Assembly: GCF_963576615.1 (NCBI RefSeq)
Contig: NC_088717.1
Span: 58,888,749 to 58,952,748 of the forward strand
Direction of reading: 5' to 3'
From: Watersipora subatra
Lineage: Eukaryota; Bryozoa; Gymnolaemata; Cheilostomatida; Watersiporidae
DNA length: 64,000 bases
The notes under the pieces were generated by a model. It did no database searches. It worked only from the letters and a program-made list of their open reading frames with translations, and was not told the DNA's origin. The position numbers were made by a program, and so were the translations under genes. Shown piece by piece: positions 36,941-49,300 of the stretch (position 1 is its first letter; every line of letters begins with the position of its first letter).

Positions 36941-37191
36941 TGAGCCGCGCATAGCCAGCACGCTGAGACGTTGAACACAATCAATTATTCGTTGTTTTAT
37001 TTTTGTTTATTACCTTCATATTAATCTCGGGGTGAGATGTTGTATTTGTGGCGAGTCCACTGTTTTGATCAGTACAAAAATAAAGGCTTCCGGGCTAAAC
37101 TGAAATCACGAGTGTTCTGATTTATTAACCTGAATAGTTTCTCTGCTAGAATTAATGCACAACAGCCTCAAACAAACAATCTAACAATGCT

Positions 37192-37620
37192 TAAAATTGT
37201 TAAGGTTACTAATTGCTTTATAACACGTGACCCTCATTTAGTTAGGCAGATAACATCGTTGGAGAATGTGCAGCGAAGGGCTGTGCGTTTTATTTCAGAT
37301 TTGAGGGGAAAACAGAGTGTTACGGAAGCAAGGCAGTTTTTAGATCTAGAGCTGTTGGAGGCAAGGCGTAAGAATGCTCGCATGACATTGATGCTAGAAA
37401 TTTTAACAAATAGCAAGCACAGTTCTTTTATTGATAGTTTTAAGCATTTACAAGATACAATTCATGATCATAATACAAGGTCAACAACTAACGGGGAACC
37501 CCCCGCCATTGAGTCAAATTCGAGTTTTTATCAATATAGTTTTATGCCCAGGACTTCCCGCAACCTGCGGGGAAAGCCATGAAATTTTATCGAATTTTTG
37601 ACAGACATTTTGAAGGCCTT
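37192..37620 (+). pseudogene. LINE reverse transcriptase C-terminal remnant
   Basis: It encodes RDPHLVRQITSLENVQRRAV, then SVTEARQFLDLELLEARRKN, TLMLEILTNS and FYQYSFMPRTSRNLRGKP, the conserved end of a non-LTR RT (LExVQRRAxRF..., LxxLxxRRxxARL, SFFPRTxRxWN). Only the 3' end is present; no matching RT sequence was seen left of the Ty3 element. Confidence 0.75.
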
Positions 37621-38734
37621 CTTTTACCCGCGAGCGGGGTCTAAAGGCTCGAGTTTTACCTAGACCTAGAAACACACCGATAGTCATACGTCTGTTAGAA
37701 CTACACATATTTGATGGATTTTTTAATTTCATGTATAATATTTGGTGCACAAAGCTGTCAGCAAATACATAAATAAAAATTATTACAACTCGCATTAAAC
37801 CTGACGCACCGCCTAATCGGAGATAGCTCCTTTCAATGAAGATGGGTGTGAAACCCGGGTTCTTGACTTCGAATTGGAACATAGACTTGTTTCGTTCATA
37901 GACTTATTCACCAAACGAATTCACGCGACTATTGGACAGTTTCACGTCATGTGACGTAAACAGTTTGCGATGCCATGGGATTTCCCCTTCTACTCCAATC
38001 TTTTTTATTTGGAATACTCCAGAATCATTATATTATAGCTGACAAATGGTATGCAATGTATATACGGTATGCTTGATTGTACACAAAACTTGAATTAATC
38101 ATGTTGTTTGATCAAACAAACATGAGCTACTCATAAGTATCATTCTTTACTGAAAACAAGTCAACGCTATATTTGTTGCTGATGGAGTGAACAGTTTTAC
38201 GAGTTGGTGAGTTTATTAGAGCAGTTTTGGAAAAAAACATTCACGGTATCAAAATTTTTGATGTAAAAAATCAAGCAAATTTAAACGAAACTGTGCGTAA
38301 AGTTTCTCTGGCTAAAACAGTCTGTCATAATGAGGGTACCACAGATGCCAGGGTAAAAAGTTTTCCGCTTATTGTTATTTTGAGTAGTTTGTATCACTGA
38401 ACTCCTATTTGTGCTAAGTAGTTTTATAATAGTGGGCTGTCAAGCTGAATTTACGTAATGTTTGCATATGAAGTGACTGCTAACAAGCCTTGCAGGAGTG
38501 TAATTTGTGCAAAAGCAAATAAAACTGTCATGTGTGGTTTGGGAGAAGTTATGTCAGACGCATTTAATTCGAAAAAATACATACATCAGCGTTGAATTTG
38601 CTTTGTTATCTTATTCTATTTTGACTATGTTAAGTTTATGCACTTTTGCTTAGGTTGCGTGAACTAATTTGATTATTACTGGCTCTGGCACTTCCTGAAG
38701 GTATTCAGCTATTATAAGCAATATTGATGTTTAC
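37621..38734. other. Non-coding stretch, nothing recognised
   Basis: AT-rich sequence with no gene or clear repeat between the LINE fragment and the older Ty3 element. Confidence 0.4.
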
Positions 38735-41700
38735 GAAGCAATATGGTCTTACTTGATTATCCGTATGCAAGCTGTTCCTCTTCCGTATATCTGCGCCCAG
38801 GATGTCTCTGATCTAATCGAAACTCTCGCTCCAGCTCTCTCCAGCCTTCCTCCTCCAACTTAAAACACTGTCCCTCCCTCTTTTGTCCTTGACCTCTTCA
38901 GTCAGTGCTGTCGTAAATATGTATAGGAATTCCTGTCCAAAATTCCTTAAACCTTTCTCCCAAGATTTATCCAAATTTTTAAACATGGTACCACATCATG
39001 GAGAGGAAACGGAAATTCGAAATTAGTAGAATAACAATGTTAACCACATGAAAGTCAGTGAGTATAGAGACATAGACATTATTTACAAAACATGGCATAA
39101 CGCGTAAATACACCTATCACAGACCAAGCTTATCTAGGGGTTTTACAGCTCTCTCAGCTTGTGTCTGCGCACTCTGACGATGAGTACTAGAGGAGGTGAG
39201 CGTTGGCTGGACTGACGGCTGAGTCTGGTTGATCTACCGACCTCTATGCGATTTTGAATGGGTGCTGGAGTTGGTGCAGGCGGAAAGCAACTGTGGTCTA
39301 AGAGAGATGATCACTTAACAGTCTTCTTCACTTGGGGAGTCTAACTTGGAGAGTCTTAACTGCAGAGATGCGGAAGCAAGTACAAAACAGTCGCATCCGG
39401 CACTCAAAACTGCCGAGGTCCGGCCTCTGTGAAGCTCTCTCTCCTAGGCATAGTCGAAACCTGACTGGTGCTAGCTTCACTTCTAGTGTTCAGTGTGAGA
39501 TAGGAGAAGTCTTCTCTTGAAATACATATATGCTCAGATGGAAATGACTCATGGGGATCATCGAACTGCACTAGTTTTCTGTTCTGGCTCAGCACGTCCC
39601 CATTGTCAGTTTTCAATGCAATTCCTCTACTCAAAGACGCTATCACAACAGCCCTTAAAGGTTTGGCTGATAGGCCATTGAGAACCACTTTAGCTCCGAC
39701 AGGCAACAGGCCCTGTTTAACCGCCCTGTGCGGCTGATTGCAATTATGAGCCTGCTTACCTTTGCAGTAGTCACCTTCATAAGCACTGAACTTGTTTACA
39801 TCTACTGGACTGTTGATGAGATAGCCCATTGAATTCAACCCTCTTCCCATGAGCAGCTGAGCATAGGTATAACCATTCCGCAAAGGACTGTCATTATGGC
39901 ACATAATAGCAGATTTAATCTCAACATTTTTCGCCACAAGCTTTTTGAATGTTTGCACTCATCTTTCTGCATGACCATTTGCTTGGGGGTTTCTAGGGGA
40001 ACAGATTCAATGAATAATATCTTATTTTTTCATGAGCTGAGCAGCTTTTCGAAATGAACTGTGAACTTTTTGGTACAATGATGTGAGGTGCACCTAATGT
40101 ACATATGACCTTGTTGACGGTTCTGCACAGATCCGCAACGATGGCTCCCAGAAAACTTTCAGCGATCATGAATCGGCTATAATAGTCACTAATAACTAGA
40201 TACTCACTGCTATCATCAACATTGCAGAAATCCATTGCAAGCTGCCACCATGGTCTCTGGGAATGGAGTAGAGATCAATGGCTCAGTGGGTACTTTCCTA
40301 AAGCGAAGGCATCTGTTGCAGCACTTTACCATTTCTCTGATGCCTCGAGACATCCCTGGCCACTAAATTACACTCCGGACTCTTCTGAGGCAGCGGTTCT
40401 CTCCCTGATGCCCATCATGGATGTCCTGCAGAACCCTTTCTCGTTTGTTTAGGGGAATATACAATCTGTTGTAATGAAACAGCAATCCTCCAACGACAGT
40501 CTTTTTTTTTTGAACGAATTATACTTCTTCAGACACTGCGGCAGGTCACGGTAGTTCAGCCAGCTTTCTTGAATATACATCATTGACTGACTAGCTATGG
40601 GTCTGTTGAGAGGCAACCTCGAATAGCTCTCTTTTGGCTCGAGATATCAGGAGCTCTTCCATCATTTCCTGAATGAGTAGAGGGGCTCTGGTTCTGACAC
40701 TATTTCTGTTCCTGCTGGGGTTCTGCTCAAAGCATCAGCAACAATCAACTTTTCTCCATATTTTCTATGTATTTGACATCATACGAAAACCACATCATAC
40801 GCAGACGAAATCTCTTAACACAGATAAGGAGTTTATACAGTTCTTTCTCTGCCATAATTGATACCACAGGTTTGTGGTCAGTTTTGATTTTCAAGCCGCG
40901 GCCAGCTACATGGAGTAGAATCTTTCCGTGTCCAACACATGGCCAGAGCTTCCTTTTTTATTTGGGCATACCGCTTTTCTGTGTTCGTAAAGGTATGTGA
41001 CGCCAATGCTATAGGCTTAAAGCCATCAGCAGTTTTCTGGAAAATAGCTGCTCTCGGCCTCCAAATCAAATAGAACTAATACCGGGAATGAGGAGATTTG
41101 CTGCTTCATCACTTCAAGCTATTCGGTTATCTTAGATGTCCAATACCAATCATTATTCTTCAGCTTGAGGAGAGATCTCATCTTGACAGTGTCATCCGCT
41201 AGAGCGGACGTAAGCTTACCGAGATAATTAACCATACCAAGGAATCTCCTTAAACCTTTCCTGTTTTTTGGAATAGGGAAATCCTGTATGGCTGATACTT
41301 TTCCTGGATCTGTATGTATCTTTGTTTTGTCTATAACATGACCCGGAAAGGTGACACAATTCTGGAGAAAACTCACACTTTTCTTCGTTTGAAGTGATCC
41401 CTGAAGAAACCAGACAAGATAGGACCTCTTTCATTTTACTGCCATGCTCTTCTTCAGTTTCAGTATGAATTAAAGTGTCATCCATTTGACACAGAACACC
41501 TTCAATACCCTCCAGGGCCTTCCTCATCTCGTTCCAAAATATTTCGGGTGCCGATGAAATCTCGACTGGTAGACGCTTGCAGAAAAGCCTACCAAACGGT
41601 GGGATAAAAATAGTCAGTTTCTGTGGACTTTCATCTAACCAAAGCTGCCAGTACCCACAATTTGCATCTACTTTTGAGAACACTCGCAGGCTGGCTATTG

Positions 41701-43840
41701 TTTTATCAGTGGCTGGAAGTGGGTGATACTCTCTCTTTACTGCTTTATTTAGGCGGGTAAACTCTATGCATACTCCTATCTTGCTTTGGTACCACGATAC
41801 AAGGAGTACACCAGCCTGTAGGCTCCTCTATCATCTGAATAACTCCAATCCTCTTCATCTACTGAAGCTCTTCTTGCAGAGACCGGCGCCGAGCTGCAGC
41901 TATTCTTTTGGGAGTAGATTGAGCAAAGGAAGATCTTTCAGCTGAATATGAACTTAGGATCTCATGATGCCTAAGCTTGGGAACAGCGGCGCAGACTTTT
42001 CTTTCCAACCTGTCGAAGAGGCCTCTGAGACTTTAGAATTTTTGAGAATGCCCAGTCGTTTGATGGCCGGTTTGCCTAACAGTAGTCTGGCTAGCTCTTC
42101 AAAAACTTTTACCCTCTCTTTTTGACCTGTTCCTTCATGAGACAATTCCATGATAGCCACTCCAGTTACTGCAAGCTTAGCGTTCCCAGTGCCGAACAAT
42201 TTTTGAGTCGTAGGTGTCAGTTTCAAACCAAGAGCATTGCAGATGCTAATTAGTACGGCGGAGACTGCAGCACCAGAATGTACTTTAAATTTCACCTTTT
42301 TAAAGTCTACCTGTAACTCTACGGACCAGGCATTTTCGGTCACTGAGATGATGTCAATATGATTTACCCGGCTTAGTCATTAGGAACTCCCCAAGAACAA
42401 ATTGTCTACTTCATCGTCATTCTTCTCCCGTTCAAGTACTTGCTTGACTCTTTTGCAAACTTTTGCCCAGTGACTTTTCTTATTGCATTTGTTGCAGCTG
42501 GAATTTTCTGCTAAGCAGCGACCACCAAAATGTTTCCACTGCCCACAATTTGAGCACGGTCTGTCCTTTGCATTACTGCTCTTGTTTTTCTCAGTGTCAG
42601 TCATTCGTCTAGACAATTTAAAATTATTTCGCTGTACTGTGTCCATATTCTTAGCATACTCCTTTTTACCATTGCAGCTTCATGCTCCTGATTTGAGACA
42701 TATTGCTTCACTTTTTGAATGTATAAGCTCAGTGTGAAATCAGGCACATCAATCAGGTACTTGCGGAGCTCGATAGTGGTATCACGCACCTGTACCACTA
42801 TTCTGCCCCTTACTAACTCATCACGCATATCACCGTAGTCGCAGATCTCACTCTGGACTTGGAGTTGTACTATAAACTGGTGCAGAGATTAGCCAGGTCG
42901 TTCTACCATCTTATTAAACACTGAGCACTCAAAAATAACTTTTTTAACAGGTTCAGAATACGCATCAAAATATTTGATGCATTTGACCAGGGTTTTCTCT
43001 TTATCCTCATCAGATGGCACAAAGATGAACTGATTGTATACCGGTATTGAGTCACTACTCATTGTCATTAGCATTGTTTGTCTACATATGAGCTCTTCTA
43101 ATTTTCTTCACAATCACATATAAACTAAATTGCTTTTAAAATCTTTCTAAGCAGTGGCCAGGTTGCCAGAAGAAAAATCCCCGGGCTTGACAAACTTTTC
43201 AGGCTTGGTTTCACCACTAGCAGACATACTCTATATTGTTTTACGGGCAGAGCACCACAATCAAAAAGCTACGAGGGATGTGGTTAACAGGCAAAAAATT
43301 AGTTAATACTGAAATATATAAAAAATGACATTACAATTCACTATTGGCCTTAAGTGCTAAAGTGGCAAAATTCCGGGAAATGTTGCTCACAACATATAGT
43401 TGTGAGCAATATTGTTGCACTCTTCCTGTGATATCTCAGCAAATCTCCAAACCTTATGCCTGAACACAAAGAGCTTCCAGCGAATCTATGCCTTGTCATG
43501 TGCTCGCTGTGTTGTGAAATGCCTTTACACAAACAGCAATGTTTTACATGATTACGCCTGTAGGTTCGGTATATTCTGACACCATATGAAGCTATATGGT
43601 CTTACTTGATTATTCGTACACAAGTTGCTCTTCTTCCGTAAGGCCGCGCCCAGGATATCTCTGATCCAATCTTAGCCTCCGCTCCAGCTCTCTTCAGCCT
43701 TCCTCCTCTAACCAGAAACACTCTCCCTCTTCTGTCCTTGACCTCTTCAGTCCGTGATCTTGTAAATATAAATAGAAACTTTGGTCCGGAATTTCCTTAC
43801 AATTTCTTTCAGTAAAACGTACTCTTTATTCTATGTCTAA
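38735..43840 (-). mobile_element. Older Ty3/gypsy LTR retrotransposon, minus strand
   Basis: Diverged LTR-like direct repeats lie at about 38735-38990 (3' LTR) and 43585-43840 (5' LTR). They share ATGGTCTTACTTGATTAT, GCGCCCAGGAT, CTCCAGCTCTC and CTTGACCTCTTCAGTC. On the minus strand TGGTGTCAGAATATACC after the 5' LTR is the likely primer site. Gag-pol lies between them on the minus strand. LTR ends are approximate because the copies differ widely, so this insertion is much older than the one at 27437-37186. Confidence 0.8.
39404..43240 (-). pseudogene. Ty3/gypsy gag-pol, multiply frameshifted
   Basis: Pieces in order on the minus strand: gag 43074-42601; zinc knuckles at about 42580-42440 (CSNCGQWKHFGGRC, CNKCNKKSHWAKVC); protease 42343-41954, where the usual Asp of the D[TS]GA site is His (KVHSGAAVS); RT 41880-41119 (FSKVDANCGYWQLWL, LPVEISSAPEIFW, QMDD); RNase H 41069-40878 (THTFTNTEKRYAQIKKEALAMCW-like); integrase 40235-39404, where the core is partly lost and the tail has LLPVGAKVVL. 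Many stops and frameshifts. Confidence 0.88.
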
Positions 43841-44812
43841 CAATTAAAATACACAATTAACAAAGTTCTAAAACAATAATATTAATGACTGATGGTTAAA
43901 ATAGCCAATAAAAATTTTACCCTTACTCAAAAGATCGTCCTTGTTCTTTGCTCAGTCCCATATGGCTGTGAGTCGACAGTCAAATGAGAGTCTTGACAGT
44001 CTATAGATACAGAGGCGCAAAAGTTGAAATAAAATAAGCTTTGACAGTGTAGGTGAAAAGACTCACAGTATGATGGTAATAAAGACTCTGTAGCCTGAGA
44101 GGAGAGAGGCTGCGTCATTGGAACTGTTCTCTTTTATAGATGTCTCTATTAGCTTTTGAAAAAGCGTTTTGGACGTTCAGCCTCTATTGTTTATGTTGCA
44201 GAGGATTAGTATTCTAATAGACTTGTTTTAAGGACATAATGAAGAATGTACTGATTAGAAATAACGACTAACTTCAGTAAAGGGTTAATTTCTTTTGATG
44301 GTTGTCTGACAGGTCAGTTGATGCCTCTTTTCTCATAGATTGCTTATACCGGCGGTTTCTAATCTACTTATGGATGAGTATATGATGACTGTTTTCCTGC
44401 TACTCCTCTGATGTATCATGTGTGTTGCTCATCGTATTGTTTATATTTGCGATCGCTTAGGCATTGGTATCCATCGGACATATGTGTTTGCTAATATCTC
44501 CATGCAGCAACACAAATTCGTAGGACCACAGGCAATAGCAATAGATTATGAGTGTACTATCGTAGCCAATGTAAAAGCTATAACTACAAACCTGAATAGT
44601 TACAGCTGGTTGCAAAATGTGACTATCTAAGGCAACCCTTTGAATTGATCACCCATCATTAACAAGTTGGGACTCAATGTGAATTATTTAATGCTAACCA
44701 AGCAGGTAACTATTCCAACTATGGTTAAGGCAAGCAAACCTGAGCTGGTTTTGTACTCAAATTAACTCTTCAAAGAATTGTGTGAATTAGTAGAAGCAAG
44801 CTCAGCATTTGA
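43841..44812. other. Non-coding stretch, nothing recognised
   Basis: No gene, repeat or RNA feature could be supported here. Confidence 0.4.
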
Positions 44813-45606
44813 TTTGCTAATACTACTAGTTGATTTTATGTGCTAATACTACTAGTTGATTTGATTTGCTAATACTACTAGTTGATTTGATTTGCTAATA
44901 CTACTAGTTGGTTTGGAGTGCTAATACTACTAGTTGATTTGATATGCTGATACTACTAGTTGATTTGATTTGCTAATACTACTAGTTGATTTGATTTGCT
45001 AATACTGCTAGTTGATTTGATTTGCTAATATTACTAGTTGATTTGATTCGCTAATACTACTAGTTGATTTGATTAGCTAATACTGCTAGTTGATTTGATT
45101 TGCTAATACTGCTAGTTGGTTTGATTTGCTAATATTACTAGTTGATTTGATTTGCTAATACTACTAGTTGATTTGATTAGCTAATACTGCTAGTTGATTT
45201 GATTTGCTAATACTACTAGTTGATTTGATTTGCTAATATTACTAGTTGATTTGATTTGCTAATATTACTAGTTGATTTTATTTGCTAATACTACTAGTTG
45301 ATTTGATGTGCTAATATTACTAGTTGATTTTATTTGCTAATACTACTAGTTGATTTGATGTGCTAATACTACTAGTTGTTTTTTTGCTAATACTGCTAGT
45401 TGATTTGATTTGCTAATATTACTAGTTGATTTGATTTGCTAATATTACTAGTTGATTTTATTTGCTAATACTACTAGTTGATTTGATGTGCTAATACTAC
45501 TAGTTGATTTGATTTGCTAATACTACTAATTGATTTGATTAGATAATACTGCTAGTTGATCTGATGTGCTAATACTACTAGTTGTTTTTATTTGCTAATA
45601 CTGCTA
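44813..45606. repeat. Minisatellite, 26-bp unit
   Basis: About 30 copies of a unit made of CTACTAGTTGATTTGATTTG and CTAATA, with ATTACTAG and ACTGCTAG variants. It lies about 740 bp upstream of RLR-B exon 1. Confidence 0.95.
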
Positions 45607-46347
45607 TTGAAAACTGTCATCAATAATGAGCTGCATATCTTCAATATTTGAGTTTGCAATTTTAAAAGCTAGCCATCCTAAACTTACATAAAAAACATTA
45701 CGTCAATTTTACTTCTATCTATCACAGGATTAAACAGATTGATAAAACTTGTGATGTAACCACTTCAGTAACGAAGTATTTATTAATACTCCTTTGTTTT
45801 TCAGTAAATGAGCAAATGTAGCCTTAGTTATGTTTAATCATTTTTTATCCACTGTAGCCATGTGCTGGGCTATACTTTCTGCTGAGCTGATTGCTTGTTG
45901 TACCTGTCGGTTTGTCTAAGATGCTATTTGCTATACATACTTGTTACAGCTCCTTGCTATTGGCATTGTTGAAGTTATTTCATTTTATTGCAAAATCAAG
46001 TGTTTATTTTCTGATTATATTTTGTCCAATTGCAACCAAAACCAAAGCTACTGTTTTGCTCATATACAACAACCTCTACTCCCTTTATTCCTACCAGAAA
46101 ACAATTATTATAAACTATTTTAATAGTATGTTGTTTCTCAATATCCAATCACTGATTGTGGCCAAGTGAGATTCATTCATTTCGTCTCTTGGATTGTATT
46201 GACTTGGTGTAGGAGAGCTCAGCGTCTGTATTGTCTATGAACAGTTTTGCCATTTTGGTGTAGATGCATTTATTCTGTTTTTAATAAATTTCTGTTTGTA
46301 CTCAGCTCTAGAGAAGAAGATGATTCTTACTAATTAAACTATGTAAT
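45607..46347. other. Upstream of RLR-B, nothing recognised
   Basis: Should hold the RLR-B promoter or 5' exons. A 92-codon hydrophobic ORF at 45891-46169 has no known motif and is probably chance in AT-rich DNA. Confidence 0.35.
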
Positions 46348-49300
46348 ATGAACAACAGTAAGTTACTTGAAATGAGTGAAGACGATGAAGATAGCCTTTC
46401 ATTGGTTGATCTAGAGCAACAATTGATCGACATTAAGGACAATGTCAAAGGTAGGCAGCATGAATGACTACACTGATAGATGCTGTACTTTACAGCCATG
46501 TAAGTGCTAATCTATGGTCATTCAAACTCTCAGGCTATGTTTGGAACACATGTCTCCAGCTGTAGAAAAGTACATTGTAAAAGATTGATATACATGCGTG
46601 TTGTGTGACGACAAGTAGGCAATAAAACATTGTCTGTTACTAACTGTCAATGAAATGGGGAAATGTGCTGATAGACAATGGAACATACATTACAAGTGAT
46701 AGACACTTAGATAGGTGGTGATATGCTCTATAATATAGAGCATATCACATAGAAGACAATATAGAGTCTCTATAATTATTGTCTTCTATATGATGTGCCC
46801 TATATTGTTTTATATATTATGTGTAGTTAAGACTCTTTTAGCTGAAGTCTCTCCTGTTTAGCAATCAGATACGCTGATCTGATTATGGCTGTTAACTATT
46901 GGACATGAAGGATATGTTTTATAACATTGACAAGACTAGAAATGTACAACTTCAAAGTCTTATTATTACAGATCAAAAGGCTAAGGAAGATGCGGATGAA
47001 ATGGAACGTGCACCAGTACATTCATTGGTAGGACCTGGACCACCCAAAAGTAAGCCTTATGTCCATCATATTGCCGCAGGATGTGATAGTCATTGTAGTG
47101 TCTCTGGTGCCAACAACATATCTGATTAGAAAGCATTTCTGACTCAAGTAGGCACATCTTTGCCTTTTTGCAATCTTAACATGAGTTGTATAAAGTTTCA
47201 CTTTGTTGCTACACACTTTTATGTTCTGTGGCTGACATGGTTTGGTAGTTCTGTTGGGATTCACAATACCTCAGCGCATGTACTATTGATGGTAGAGCAA
47301 GTAATATGTTGTACAGCGTGTACAACATATTACTTGCTGACATTGTTTTATCCTAAAGTCCTCACTAACATCAGTTGAAAAAGCATAAAGTTTTACACAA
47401 TGAGATGGCTCCATGAGGTCACAGTTGAGATGAAAAACCTCAGGTCAATCAACACGAAACATGAGTCAGCCACGCAGAGCATTTTTCCTACCTAGTAAAT
47501 TAATTCTTTTTTTCTTTAGTTGATGATCTACACTGCTTAGGTCTTCCTGCATATCTTATTTGTTCCCTATTGAAATGTTTTAGGAATTTATCTGAACGGG
47601 TACACTTCCAACTTCTCTCTTCCGACCGGTACGTTATCCTACATGCATACTGTGTGGTTCAGCAGTATCAAACATTATATGCTGTTAGCCTCGATCTCAA
47701 AGTCTTAGCAAAAATGTAACTGACCAAATGATTTCCATTTTCTAAGCATTTGAATTATAGGATTAGCGGTTTCAGTTTAGGGTTAGCGGTTTTAGTTTAG
47801 AGATAGCAGTTTCTGTTTTAAGATGGTAGTTTCAGTTTTAGAACTGTAGTTTCAATTTAGAGATTGCTAATTACGCTAAACAGATGATGTCTAAGTAACC
47901 ATTTATGTTTACGAATCATCACTTCTTCCCTCTTTTCTCTTACAATCAATCGTTTCAACAATAATCATCTTATGACTTCAGTTTCATTTTAAAAAAAGCT
48001 TTTAGACCAAGCAGCTTCAGTTTAGAAAAGGCTTTTAGGCTATGTAGTTTCATTTTAGAGAGGTTTTTAATTTAATTAGTTTTAGTTTAGAAAGGTTGTT
48101 TAGGCGAGCCCGAGTTTCACCGAGTGGTTGCTTATGTTGTACAGATTCTAGTATTATTACAAAATATGCACAAGATAGCCCTAGGATCGCCTGTCTTGTT
48201 AACATCTCTCTTATTAAGTCTATGCACTTGGGTTTAATGAAATACAAGTTCCTTGTCTGTTGAAAATAAAGAAATATCTAGTGTGAAGTAGTTAACATTT
48301 ATTTTATCCAGTCTTGGGCTTTAGCAGATATTTTCTACTGAGTCCCTCTTTTACCCAGTCTCCCCTTCACCGACTCTTTTAAACAAGATATTTCTCGCCT
48401 TCAATTGCTTCATTCTCTTGTCTCTTCCTTTTCTTCAGTCTGGTGATTTGTCAGCATGGCTTGCTGGAGTTTGTCATAGCTAATGTCTATATGTATATCA
48501 ATGTTTGTCTGTCTGCGAGTCCAGTAATAGCGATAGAGTTTTAGGAATGAAAATCTGCTACGCAATAGATTTGAACTCAATCTCCAGTTCTGAAACACAG
48601 CTGACTAGCTGGCTATACTATGGAATAAATTGGCCACAAATTTGTTACTTCTGTCAATCTTTTATAGCTTCAATCTTAACACTGCACCTAGCGTTATCTG
48701 TGACGCCGTACCAGAAAAAAATGTTTGCCCATACGTGAAAAAAAGCACAAACTCACACGGCCAAGAAAACTATTGTAATCATTATTGATCTGTAGTAGGA
48801 ATTGCAGCAGGTACAGTACATGTATGAATTACACAGAAATAAACACACTACACAAAATATACAAAACACTTACAATTAAAAGTTAAAATGATAAATGTTG
48901 TATATGTTAAGTAAAAATACTTAATCTGTGCAAAAACTTTTACTACCTAATCATATATTGCAGCCGAACATTTTTCTACTGCTCGTTGATAAGATAACTC
49001 TAACTTTTTAGTGAGATTATCCCAAACAATTAATAGTTACCATTGTGATTACTAAGCAAATTCATAGTAGTAATGAAATATTACCAGACTAAGATGATTA
49101 CTATAGCTAGCAAAAGTCCTTGGATAGCTTCACTTGCTATCTGCTACTACTTGCCACTTTCTACCACTTGCTAACTGCTATCACTAGCTACCTACTACCA
49201 CTTGCTACCTAAGCAACGCTGAGTACCAATACCGCTCGAGTGAGAAAACTCAACCAGAGGAGTCTATACAGAAAAAGCAGATCTCGTGACAGCTTTACCT

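Larger units (their letters stand above)
27437..37186 (+). mobile_element. Ty3/gypsy LTR retrotransposon with 149-bp LTRs, interrupted by a DNA transposon
   Basis: LTRs at 27437-27585 and 37038-37186 begin TGTTGTATTTGTGG, end CAATCTAACA and read as identical. The target duplication is ATGCT at 27432-27436 and 37187-37191. TGGTGGCAGCG directly after the 5' LTR is the likely primer site; GGGGTGAGA before the 3' LTR is the polypurine tract. Without the 5.47-kb insert and its 3-bp duplication the element is about 4.27 kb with a single gag-pol frame. It sits just 5' of a LINE remnant. Identical LTRs imply a recent insertion. Confidence 0.95.

Noticed and set aside
45891..46169. 92-residue hydrophobic ORF upstream of RLR-B
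   Set aside because: AT-rich sequence readily gives such ORFs; start is TTG and no motif or splice context supports it.
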